From DATMBL01 sp050735975 (lineage in GTDB: Bacteria; Desulfobacterota; Binatia; UBA9968), in contig JBOHVS010000098.1 of assembly GCA_050735975.1 (NCBI GenBank), forward strand, positions 1 through 6,056: a stretch of 6,056 nucleotides of DNA, written 5' to 3'. The position numbers and the translations under genes are program-made. Within the stretch, counting starts at the first letter, position 1, and the number at the start of each line of letters is the position of its first letter. Below the pieces are notes generated by a model, which was not told where the DNA came from, searched no databases, and saw nothing but the letters and a program-made list of their open reading frames with translations. Of this stretch, positions 1 through 5,553 are shown piece after piece.

Positions 1-2
1 AC

Positions 3-239
3 GCCCGTGATCTGCAGAAAAAAGTCAAAGAGTGTGTGGATCTGGCCCAACGAGATAGAGTTGTCATCACGCGTCGTGGCAAGCCAGCCGCCGTAATGGT
101 GGGAGTCGAGGGCAAAGACTGGGATGACGTAGCGCTTCAGGCCTCGTCGAAGTTTTGGAAGCTAATCGAGGAGAGGAGAAAGGAGCCGACGATGTCGATG
201 AAGGAGTTACGGACCCGGCTTAAGAAACGCAAGAAGTAG
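3..239 (+). CDS. Phd/YefM-type antitoxin, 5'-truncated by window edge
   Basis: The frame is open from base 3 and ends at TAG 237-239, giving about 78 visible residues; the true start lies left of the window. The segment reading ARDLQKKV, then DRVVITRRGKPAAVMV, is the hallmark of Phd/YefM antitoxins: an N-terminal helix followed by a beta strand ending in the 'ITRRGKP-AVM' turn that forms the dimeric DNA-binding fold. The tail is basic and ends in lysines and arginines (RLKKRKK). In the family such proteins bind a partner toxin (RelE/ParE, Doc or VapC type) and repress their own operon. No toxin gene is recognisable directly downstream, so either the toxin lies upstream or this is an orphan antitoxin. 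A GTG at 36 could be called as a start, but homology clearly continues upstream of it, so it is not the real start. Confidence 0.8.
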   Translation, partial: ARDLQKKVKECVDLAQRDRVVITRRGKPAAVMVGVEGKDWDDVALQASSKFWKLIEERRKEPTMSMKELRTRLKKRKK

Positions 240-320
240 CGATCGCTGGTGCGATGCGGCACCTCGGTCGTGCGCGGTATCGCTAGCCGGGGGGCTCGTG
301 TTCGTGCTACGTGCTCGTGC

Positions 321-377
321 GGAGGAGGCATGGACATGATGAGCGCAGAAGATCTCGACCTATGCATGAGAACTTGA
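321..377 (+). other. Strong Shine-Dalgarno with 14-codon reading frame
   Basis: A GGAGGAGG run at 321-328 sits 7 bases before ATG 336, which opens a frame of only 14 codons (MMSAEDLDLCMRT, stop TGA 375-377). The ribosome site is stronger than at any other gene in the window, yet the product is tiny. The stretch 240-461 holds no other gene. Just beyond, another frame at 393-480 reads plausibly protein-like (NISKIEGSLQELEE), so this could be the frameshifted remains of a small gene. That is inference; chance is also possible. Confidence 0.25.
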
Positions 378-461
378 AAGGATGAACGCTGAAGAATCCG
401 GAACATCAGCAAGATCGAAGGGTCGCTGCAGGAGCTGGAAGAAACTCATCCTTTATCCGCT

Positions 462-1610
462 CTAGAACAGCTCGCCGCTCTTGAGCAGCTGAGAAAATTC
501 CAGCGCGGGAAGAACGAGAATGCCGTCCTCGGTGCGGCGGCGCTTGGGTTCGAGGCAGACGATCAGGCGTTGCTTGATGCGCGGATGATCCTGCACCAGG
601 GCACGGAGGCCTCTGAGATGATCGGCAGTGATGTTGGCGGCGGCTTTGGCCTCGATCGCCACCTGCATGTCGTTGACAATAAAATCGACTTCGATGCCGC
701 TGGCGAGGCGCCAATAACTGAGCGTGGCAAAGGCTTCCGCGTAGACGTTATGCGCGGTCAACTCATGAAAGACCCAGTTCTCGAAGGCTTTGCCGTAGAG
801 CTCCGATCCCCGCCTTAGCTCGCTGCGTTTGGCAAGGTGGTTGACCACGCCGACGTCGGCGAAGAAAAACTTGGGCGCCGCGATGACCCGCCGTTTCGGA
901 CGCTTGACGTAAGCCGGCAGCCACCGTCCCAACAGCGTATCTTCGAGAATCTCGAAATAGCCGCGGATCGTCACGCTGGAAACACCGCAGTCGCGCGCGA
1001 TGGTGGAAAAATTGACCAGCTCGGTATCCGAGAGCGAAGCCGCGTTGAGAAAGGCGGAGAATACGGGAAGGTTTCGAACCAACCCTTCCGCGGCGACTTC
1101 TTCTTTCAAATAGTCCGCAACGTAGGCATTGAGCAGGCGCTGTGGACGATCGGACAAATAGATCGACGGCAGGTAGCCGTGGTTCAACACGCGCTCCAGA
1201 GCGAATTCCCGCCCGATCTCGGCAGCGGTCAAGCCGTGCAGCTCGTAGCGCACCGCCCGTCCGCCCAACAGATTGGCGTGGCCGCGTTTCACCTTGCGCG
1301 CGCTCGAGCCGCAGAGGGCGAAGCGGACGCCGCGATTTTCATGGAGCCAGTGGGCTTCGTCGAGGAGTTGCGGAACCTTCTGGACCTCGTCGATGACCAC
1401 CTGGCGCACGGATCTCTGCGCCGCGATCTCGGCGCGGAGCAGCTCCGGGTTTTGCAGATAGCGGCGGTACTCCTCCGCCTTGAGCAGATCGATCCACAGG
1501 GCGTCCGGGTAGGCGGCCCTCACCAAGGTGGTTTTGCCGGTCTGGCGCGGTCCCCAGAGGAAGAAGCTCTCCATTCCGGCCTTCGGCAGGAGAAGGGATC
1601 TCTTAAACAT
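462..1610 (-). CDS. AAA-type ATPase with DUF4143 domain
   Basis: Complete 382-residue protein of the widespread ATPase family made of an N-terminal AAA domain (AAA_14-like) and a C-terminal DUF4143. Visible motifs: Walker A GPRQTGKTT at residues 20-28, Walker B VVIDEVQ at 71-77, and a CGSSARK segment at 100-106 in the sensor position. Residues about 165-260 fit the DUF4143 helical/winged-helix region (YLKEEV, then LLGRWLPAY and FFADVGVVNHL). Near the C terminus, E277, D309 and E320-x-K322 (in EVDFIV and IEAKAA) look like the PD-(D/E)xK nuclease-type core common in this family. The cellular role of these ATPases is poorly defined. Length and motif set are normal, so the gene looks intact. No Shine-Dalgarno is seen before ATG 1608-1610; an operator-like palindrome lies 5-28 bases upstream. 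Confidence 0.9.
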   Translation of the reverse strand: MFKRSLLLPKAGMESFFLWGPRQTGKTTLVRAAYPDALWIDLLKAEEYRRYLQNPELLRAEIAAQRSVRQVVIDEVQKVPQLLDEAHWLHENRGVRFALCGSSARKVKRGHANLLGGRAVRYELHGLTAAEIGREFALERVLNHGYLPSIYLSDRPQRLLNAYVADYLKEEVAAEGLVRNLPVFSAFLNAASLSDTELVNFSTIARDCGVSSVTIRGYFEILEDTLLGRWLPAYVKRPKRRVIAAPKFFFADVGVVNHLAKRSELRRGSELYGKAFENWVFHELTAHNVYAEAFATLSYWRLASGIEVDFIVNDMQVAIEAKAAANITADHLRGLRALVQDHPRIKQRLIVCLEPKRRRTEDGILVLPALEFSQLLKSGELF

Positions 1611-1614
1611 GCGG

Positions 1615-1638
1615 TTTAGATTATCATGATAATTTAAA
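1615..1638. promoter_or_regulatory. Palindrome upstream of the ATPase gene
   Basis: ATTATCATGATAAT at 1620-1633 is a perfect 14-bp inverted repeat. Pairing extends to 24 bp (1615-1638) with one mismatched pair. It lies 5-28 bases upstream of the minus-strand ATPase start at 1610, where a repressor would block transcription or initiation. A TTGAAA on the minus strand just outside it could be a -35 element. An operator role is inferred from position and symmetry. Confidence 0.5.
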
Positions 1639-1670
1639 GTTTCAATATCGAATATCTTTTTCGCTGGGGG

Positions 1671-1685
1671 CGGCCCTTAGGGCCG
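1671..1685. other. GC-rich hairpin
   Basis: CGGCCC-TTA-GGGCCG forms a 6-bp perfect stem with a 3-base loop. No T-run follows on either strand, so it is not a convincing intrinsic terminator. It marks the approximate left edge of the orphan coding fragment that follows. Confidence 0.35.
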
Positions 1686-1975
1686 TTCGCTTTGAGCCGG
1701 TCCAAGAATTAGCTGCGTTCTCGGCTAGCGAACTGCGCCAGCGGCTTAGAACGGCTGGAACGACCGGAACAAAAATTCTCGACGTGGAATGGCTTAACCG
1801 GTTCCAAACAAGGAAGGTGGATGTGAGGCCAGGCGATTCTTTACGCGCCGATGTCGAAACCGTCGTGAAATATGGTTATGACAATGAAGTCGTTGGCATT
1901 CAGCATAATATACTAAGGGTTAAGGAGGTTCTTCCGGGCAATCCTGAACATCAATTTGCTTTAACCTTTGGCTAA
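1676..1975 (+). pseudogene. Orphan C-terminal fragment of an unrecognised protein
   Basis: The plus-strand frame ending at TAA 1973-1975 is open well upstream of its first usable start (GTG 1784), and protein-like sequence begins near 1680 (RFEPVQELAAFSASELRQRL). The part reading DVRPGDSLRADVETVVKYGY followed by DNEVVGIQHNILRVKEVLP looks like a conserved beta-rich C-terminal domain; I cannot name the family. No ATG or ribosome site precedes it, so the N-terminal part is missing. Its last residues overlap the tail of the decayed IS1-type transposase gene on the other strand, so its 3' end was probably also replaced when the insertion sequence arrived. A 63-residue gene starting at GTG 1784 is the alternative reading. 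Confidence 0.45.
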
Positions 1976-2815
1976 TGAAAAAGAGGATGATCCAATAAGG
2001 CCACAATTTCCTCAATATCCCACACATGATCCGATATCCCCAGCTTCCATTGCTGGCGTGACGCGCAATGTCGAATGAATCCGAGCAAAGTTGTAGTACA
2101 TGAAGTAGAGCGCCAGTGCATGACGATGATTCTCGATTTTCTTGCTATGCGCGTTCGTCAGTCTGGTAAATCGGCGCATTCCCATCCGAATCTGTAGATT
2201 CATTCTTTCCGCATAGCTCGTTGAAACGTGTTTCGGATCCAGGATTGCCAGTAATGCGAGTCTTTGTGATTCCACAGCATTGTGCAGGGCTGTAGCGAGT
2301 CTCAGCGCTCGTAGGAGCATTGCTGTACATCTTGATTATCATCGCGTAGTCAATCTCCGTACCGAATGCGCCTTCAACGGCTTCCAAATACGGCTTGTGG
2401 CCGTCGCTTGATAGCTGGACGCGATGAGCTAGACGGCTGGCCAGGTCGTCAATAAACGCGCAAGCTGTTTGGCCGTCGCGATTGCCAACAAGCCAATTCA
2501 CCATTAACTTCGTATCCGCACAAATCGCCGTCCAGGTCCACACGCTGCCAAATCCAAATTTACCCCGTAGGTGCATCGGTAGGTTTTATCTTTCCCAAAA
2601 CAGAAGGACCAAATCTCATCACACTGGACGCGCTTGCAAGGTAGGTTGCGCAAGTTTTCATCCTGATATTTAGCGCAAGCCGTACCGAGATCGGCAAGCA
2701 GTTTGAGAATCGTCGGTTTAGAAATGCCGGTCATCCGAACGACGCTGTTGATGCGTGCGCCTTCAACTAACGCCGCTACGACCTGCCCTCTTTCTTGATT
2801 GCTTAATTGATTCAT
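1972..2815 (-). pseudogene. IS1-family transposase, three frameshifts
   Basis: Translating the minus strand from ATG 2813-2815, which has an AAAAGGA ribosome site just upstream, gives MNQLSNQERGQVVAALVEG, an InsA-type helix-turn-helix, then CDEIWSF, VWTWTAICADTKL, SSDGHKPYLEAVEGAFG, RRFTRLTNAHSKK and YYNFARIHSTLRVTPAMEAG, the recognisable order of an IS1-family DDE transposase. Three frame changes are needed: about 2584-2587 (one base missing in an A-run; restoring it gives KDKNLPMHLRGKFGFG), about 2238-2243 (one extra base in the NPDPKHVSTSY region), and 2038-2041 (an extra G; restoring it gives ISDHVWDIEEIVALL and a stop at 1972-1974). The first site, GATAAAACC, is a weak match to the A6C programmed-frameshift site of IS1, but the later two are plain damage. 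Terminal inverted repeats and target duplication could not be identified. The element's right edge abuts or overlaps the 22-bp-period array. Confidence 0.85.
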
Positions 2816-2829
2816 GTTTTTTCCTTTTC

Positions 2830-2972
2830 GGTTGACAATTACATGGCCTATGGTTGACAATAATGGCGGCAGAGGTTGACAATATCAAGGGGTATGGTTA
2901 ACAATGTTATACGAGTGAGGTTGACAAAATTAGCCTAAACAGTTAACAATTTGAACGAGAAAGGTTGTTAAT
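2830..2972 (+). repeat. Seven-copy direct repeat array, 22-bp period
   Basis: The 10-bp motif GGTTGACAAT or a close variant begins at 2830, 2852, 2874, 2896, 2919, 2941 and 2963. Copies 1-3 are identical; copy 4 is GGTTAACAAT; copy 5 GGTTGACAAA; copy 6 AGTTAACAAT; copy 7 GGTTGTTAAT. Steps are 22, 22, 22, 23, 22 and 22 bases. The 12-13 bases between copies share no obvious sequence. A 22-bp step is close to two DNA turns, so all sites face nearly the same side of the helix. Each core contains TTGACA or TTAACA, like a -35 hexamer, but no good -10 box sits at the right distance because the next copy occupies that place. The array ends in the start region of the downstream HTH-ATPase-DUF4325 gene, which suggests a multi-site operator for that protein. 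It is too short in unit and has no cas genes to be CRISPR. Confidence 0.9.
2957..2964 (+). promoter_or_regulatory. Ribosome binding site sharing bases with repeat copy 7
   Basis: GAGAAAGG ends 9 bases before ATG 2974 and is the only good Shine-Dalgarno here, so it decides the start of the HTH-ATPase-DUF4325 gene. Its final GG is also the first two bases of the seventh array copy, so a protein on that DNA site, or structure in the RNA there, would bear directly on translation. Confidence 0.6.
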
Positions 2973-2973
2973 A

Positions 2974-4032
2974 ATGATGACTCAAATTCGTGTAAGAGGC
3001 GAAGAAATAAGGAGATTTTTGCTAGATAATATAGAGGGTCACCCTAGAGACCTAGCTAAGGTGGCAAGCGATCGCTTCAAAATAACCCGTCAGGCAGTCC
3101 ACAAGCATCTACGGCGACTTATCTCCGAGAAGGCCATTGTCGAGGATGGGCAAACGCGAAATCGGTCTTATAAGCTGGCACCGTTGGTTGAGTGGTCGCG
3201 GGTGTACTTTATTACGCCCGATCTAGAAGAAGATGTTATCTGGAGAAAAGACATCGGCCCAATTTTAGGAACTCAACCGCAAAACATTTTAGATCTGTGG
3301 CAATTCGGATTCACTGAAATGTTTAATAATGCTAAAGATCATTCTGGTGGCACCACAATTTTTGTGAGAATTAATAAGACTGCTATAACAACTGAAATGA
3401 GTGTACTGGATGACGGAGTGGGTATCTTTAAGAAAATCCAGACTTCTATGAATCTCTTGGACGAACGTCATGCCGTTCTGGAATTATCAAAAGGGAAATT
3501 GACGACTGATCCAAAACACCATTCGGGAGAAGGAATTTTCTTTACTTCTAGAATCTTTGATAGATTTATTATCCTAGCTGGCGGAGTATATTTTTCGCAT
3601 CAGTTTAATTTACCGGAAGATTGGATTTCGGAAGCGAAAGACAGTTCCGGAACGTTCGTGAAAATGACGCTCAACAATCATACCGCACGAACAACGGAAA
3701 AAGTTTTCCGGCAATTCGCTTCGGGCGGGAATAATGATTTTGGTTTTAATAAAACCGTTGTGCCAGTAGCCTTAGCGCAATACGGAAACGACAAACTTGT
3801 ATCTCGTTCTCAGGCCAAACGACTTCTTGCCAGGGTAGAGCTATTTAAGACTGTATTGCTAGATTTTACCGACGTTCCAAGTATTGGCCAAGCCTTTGCC
3901 GATCAAGTTTTTCGAGTATTCCCTCAAGAGCATCCAAACGTCGCATTGGTTCCGCTGCATTGTAATTCAGCGGTTAAAAGAATGATTTTGAGGGCTAAAA
4001 CTGGAGAAGTACAAAACGTGCCCGCAGAGTGA
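2974..4032 (+). CDS. Winged-helix + GHKL ATPase + STAS-like DUF4325 regulator
   Basis: A 352-residue protein with three parts. Residues 5-70 form a winged helix-turn-helix (ITRQAVHKHLRRLISEKAIV, then a wing ending RSYKLAP). Residues about 90-235 are a GHKL ATPase of the anti-sigma/histidine-kinase type: N-box FTEMFNNAKDHS (E115, N119), G1 box DDGVG (146-150), G2-like SGEGIFF (184-190) and a SGTF segment (225-228). Residues about 273-345 match the STAS-like DUF4325: SRSQAKRLL, VLLDFTDVPSIGQAFADQVF and CNSAVKRMI. In partner-switching systems a GHKL kinase and a STAS protein work in trans; here they are fused and tied to a DNA-binding domain, suggesting a single-protein ATP-dependent switch in the cytoplasm. 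The usual STAS phospho-serine position appears to carry Q306/A307, so phosphorylation as in SpoIIAA is doubtful. ATG 2974 is chosen for its Shine-Dalgarno; TTG 2965 and ATG 2977 are alternatives. The gene is intact, more AT-rich than its neighbours, and directly follows the repeat array. Its biological role is unknown to me. Confidence 0.88.
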   Translation: MMTQIRVRGEEIRRFLLDNIEGHPRDLAKVASDRFKITRQAVHKHLRRLISEKAIVEDGQTRNRSYKLAPLVEWSRVYFITPDLEEDVIWRKDIGPILGTQPQNILDLWQFGFTEMFNNAKDHSGGTTIFVRINKTAITTEMSVLDDGVGIFKKIQTSMNLLDERHAVLELSKGKLTTDPKHHSGEGIFFTSRIFDRFIILAGGVYFSHQFNLPEDWISEAKDSSGTFVKMTLNNHTARTTEKVFRQFASGGNNDFGFNKTVVPVALAQYGNDKLVSRSQAKRLLARVELFKTVLLDFTDVPSIGQAFADQVFRVFPQEHPNVALVPLHCNSAVKRMILRAKTGEVQNVPAE

Positions 4033-4162
4033 GTTATTTCTTTTTCCTTATTTTGCCGAAGAACTAACCGTTCTCCTATGGCCGCCTCTACCACTTCTCG
4101 CGCTAGGAGGTTCACGTCGGTGGGATTCCGCTTGCGTGCTTTCTTCTTTTTTTTCTTTGCCG
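4033..4162 (-). pseudogene. Remnant of a small lysine-rich protein gene
   Basis: On the minus strand the frame from about 4160 down reads AKKKKKKARKRNPTDVNLLA followed by REVVEAAIGERLV. This resembles the N terminus of small basic bacterial proteins that start with a K-rich stretch, then a 'NP-D-N-LA--VV--A-G' segment, often followed by a GGLKGG histone-like part. That second part is absent: the frame runs into the tail of the DUF4325 gene on the other strand and stops near 3924. No ATG lies in frame upstream; an ATG at about 4171-4173 is one frame off across an A-run of eight, so the start is also damaged. Family assignment is from memory of the pattern and is tentative. GTG 4115 is an alternative formal start. 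Confidence 0.35.
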
Positions 4163-4178
4163 TGCCAGAATCATGGCA
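4163..4178. other. Small inverted repeat
   Basis: TGCCA and TGGCA arms surround a 6-base loop. It lies beside a pyrimidine-rich tract (about 4140-4158) between the DUF4325 gene and the RAYT gene. No termination role is clear, and nothing else was seen in 4179-4234. Confidence 0.25.
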
Positions 4179-4234
4179 TATGCGGTTTTTCTTGTCACCC
4201 TAGGATTCAAACTTTACCAGCCAAGGTGTTGATT

Positions 4235-4249
4235 GGGGTCAAATCTTTA
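4235..4249 (+). repeat. Left inverted repeat flanking the RAYT gene
   Basis: GGGGTCAAATCTTTA pairs with the sequence at 5264-5277 read on the opposite strand (AGGGTCAAAGCTTA): GGGTCAAA is identical and CTT recurs after one difference. GGGGTCA-type motifs commonly border REP-associated tyrosine transposase genes. This copy lies 40 bases before the start codon. Confidence 0.55.
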
Positions 4250-4288
4250 TCATTGACATTAGACCGAATCCAGGGTTAGAAATGGCCC

Positions 4289-5266
4289 ATGGCGCGACCA
4301 CTGAGGATAAATTATCCGGGAGCCTTTTATCACGTCACCTGCCGCGGCAATGAGCGGAGGGATATTTTTGCCGATGACCGGGATCGGTCGGCTTTTCTCG
4401 ATAAGCTGAGGACCTCCATGGGGATTTACGAGGTTCGGGTCCATGCTTATGTGCTCATGAGCAATCACTTTCATATGATCGTGGAGACTCCGAAGGGAAA
4501 TCTTTCCGAGTTTATGCGGCACTTCAATATAAGCTACACCGCGGGCTACAACCGCCGCCATAATCGCGTGGGGCACCTCTACCAAGGAAGGTTCAAAGCT
4601 ATATTAATCGATGCGGACGATTATCTCCTGGAACTCAGCCGCTACGTACATCTAAATCCAGTGCGGCTAGGCACCTATAAGTCGAAAGACGCTGGTGAGA
4701 AGATCAAGGACGTGGAACGCTATCGGTGGAGCAGCCTTTCGGGGTATCTCAACACATCAAAGCGACAATCCTGGATTACCTATGACACCGTATTCAGTTG
4801 CGTGGGGGAGAGTCGGAGCAAGTATAGGGAATTTGTCATCGATGGAATCCGGCGAGGCTATGACACTCCCTGGGAAGAAGTCAAAGGGCAAGCGGTACTG
4901 GGAGGAGAGGATTTCGTTGAGCGGATCAAGGGAAGAAGGAAGAGTCTGGGATCGAGGAGAGAACAACCGGGCGTGAGGCAGTTGGAGGCCATCGATCCCG
5001 CGGCTGTGCTCAAAAAGGTGGCGCGGTATTTTCAGCTGCCAGAGCGACAACTCACAGGCAAGCGCACTGGGCGCCGAGACGAGCGCGGGGTGGCGCTTGA
5101 ATTGATGTATCGCCTCGGCGGTACAAGCCAGGCGCGGATTGGCGATCTTATGGGACTCGACTACACGGCAGTGAGCCGCGAGCGAAAGCGGCTGCGCGAC
5201 CGAATCGAATCCGATATGCGTCTGAAAAAAAGATTACGCGAGATCGAGGCGTTGGTTCTGTCATAA
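4289..5266 (+). CDS. REP-associated tyrosine transposase (RAYT, Y1_Tnp) with DnaA-like C-terminal HTH
   Basis: A complete 325-residue protein. It opens with MARPLRINYPGAFYHVTCRG and reaches the HUH metal motif HFH at 60-62 within VLMSNHFHMIVETP; conserved tyrosines at 83 and 87 (SYTAGYNRRH) include the likely nucleophile, followed by GHLYQGRFKA and YVHLNPVR, the standard order of the IS200/IS605-like Y1 transposase fold. Residues about 235-310 add a DnaA domain IV-like helix-turn-helix (RRDERGVALELMYRL, then LDYTAVSRERKRLRDRI), typical of one RAYT subgroup. RAYTs nick and rejoin single-stranded DNA at REP/BIME hairpins and are usually single-copy, domesticated genes. ATG 4289 is chosen because the family starts with MARPLR; ATG 4282 is in another frame. 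The ribosome site is weak (AGGG at 4272-4275). Flanking inverted repeats at 4235 and 5264 support a discrete unit. Confidence 0.93.
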   Translation: MARPLRINYPGAFYHVTCRGNERRDIFADDRDRSAFLDKLRTSMGIYEVRVHAYVLMSNHFHMIVETPKGNLSEFMRHFNISYTAGYNRRHNRVGHLYQGRFKAILIDADDYLLELSRYVHLNPVRLGTYKSKDAGEKIKDVERYRWSSLSGYLNTSKRQSWITYDTVFSCVGESRSKYREFVIDGIRRGYDTPWEEVKGQAVLGGEDFVERIKGRRKSLGSRREQPGVRQLEAIDPAAVLKKVARYFQLPERQLTGKRTGRRDERGVALELMYRLGGTSQARIGDLMGLDYTAVSRERKRLRDRIESDMRLKKRLREIEALVLS

Positions 5267-5277
5267 GCTTTGACCCT
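5264..5277 (-). repeat. Right inverted repeat flanking the RAYT gene
   Basis: TAAGCTTTGACCCT is the inverted partner of the GGGGTCAAATCTTTA at 4235-4249. It overlaps the TAA stop codon of the RAYT gene, so the gene and its two repeats form one compact unit of about 1.04 kb. Confidence 0.55.
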
Positions 5278-5298
5278 AGACATTCTGGTGCTCCTTAC

Positions 5299-5540
5299 AT
5301 GAAACCCATAAGACTCTCGGCGCATGCATTGAGTTACATCACCAAGCGAGGTTTTACGGTCGCCGAGGTGGAAGAGACAATAAGGAACTGTAGGTGGGAA
5401 CCGGCAGAACTCGACCGGATGGAGTGCCGCAAGACATTTGCCTTTAATAGAAAGTCTATGCAACTAAGGAAGTGCGGCCAATTTTCGTAGAAGAAGCGGG
5501 TGAAATCGTGGTTGTTACGGTTTATACTTATTACTCATGA
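5299..5540 (+). pseudogene. DUF4258 family protein, single frameshift
   Basis: The frame from ATG 5299 reads MKPIRLSAHALSYITKRGFT, then VAEVEETI and WEPAELDRMECRKTFAFN, a clear DUF4258 start. It then goes out of frame and hits TAG at 5488-5490. Shifting by one base at about 5455-5458, as if TCTTAT had lost a T, restores SYATKEVRPIFVEEAGEIVV and VTVYTYYS, the normal family C terminus, ending at TGA 5538-5540. A few residues of the usual 'FNR-WNGK' turn may also be missing before the shift. DUF4258 proteins are small and are often encoded next to DUF2283 proteins; both resemble toxin-antitoxin partners, though activity is unproven. The downstream DUF2283 gene starts 13 bases after this stop, consistent with an operon. 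A sequencing error could also explain the shift. Confidence 0.75.
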
Positions 5541-5553
5541 CGGGGGACATCAC

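Noticed and set aside
671..680. Extra copy of the array motif (CGTTGACAAT)
   Set aside because: It lies in the ATPase coding region, encodes part of the conserved DFIVNDM segment, stands alone, and is explained by coding.
837..1619. 260-codon plus-strand reading frame
   Set aside because: It is the antisense shadow of the DUF4143 ATPase gene, whose minus-strand product has clear Walker motifs.
2579..2595. IS1-type programmed -1 frameshift site in the transposase
   Set aside because: A -1 step there does restore the frame, but the site has only four A bases and lacks the A6C heptamer, and two further frame changes show general decay.
2830..2930. Series of sigma70 promoters because of TTGACA hexamers
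   Set aside because: At 16-18 bp downstream of each TTGACA lies the next repeat copy rather than a TATAAT-like box, so none forms a good promoter by itself.
2830..2972. CRISPR array
   Set aside because: The repeat core is 10 bp and spacers 12 bp, far below CRISPR sizes, copies vary, and no cas gene is present.
2830..2972. Tn7/CAST-type transposon end with 22-bp TnsB sites
   Set aside because: Spacing and TTGACA-like cores are reminiscent, but no tnsA/B/C-type gene is in the window, no inverted partner array was seen, and only the 10-bp core is conserved.
5500..5553. Longer start for the DUF2283 gene at GTG 5500
   Set aside because: The extra residues are the frameshifted DUF4258 tail; ATG 5554 has a good ribosome site and matches the family start.
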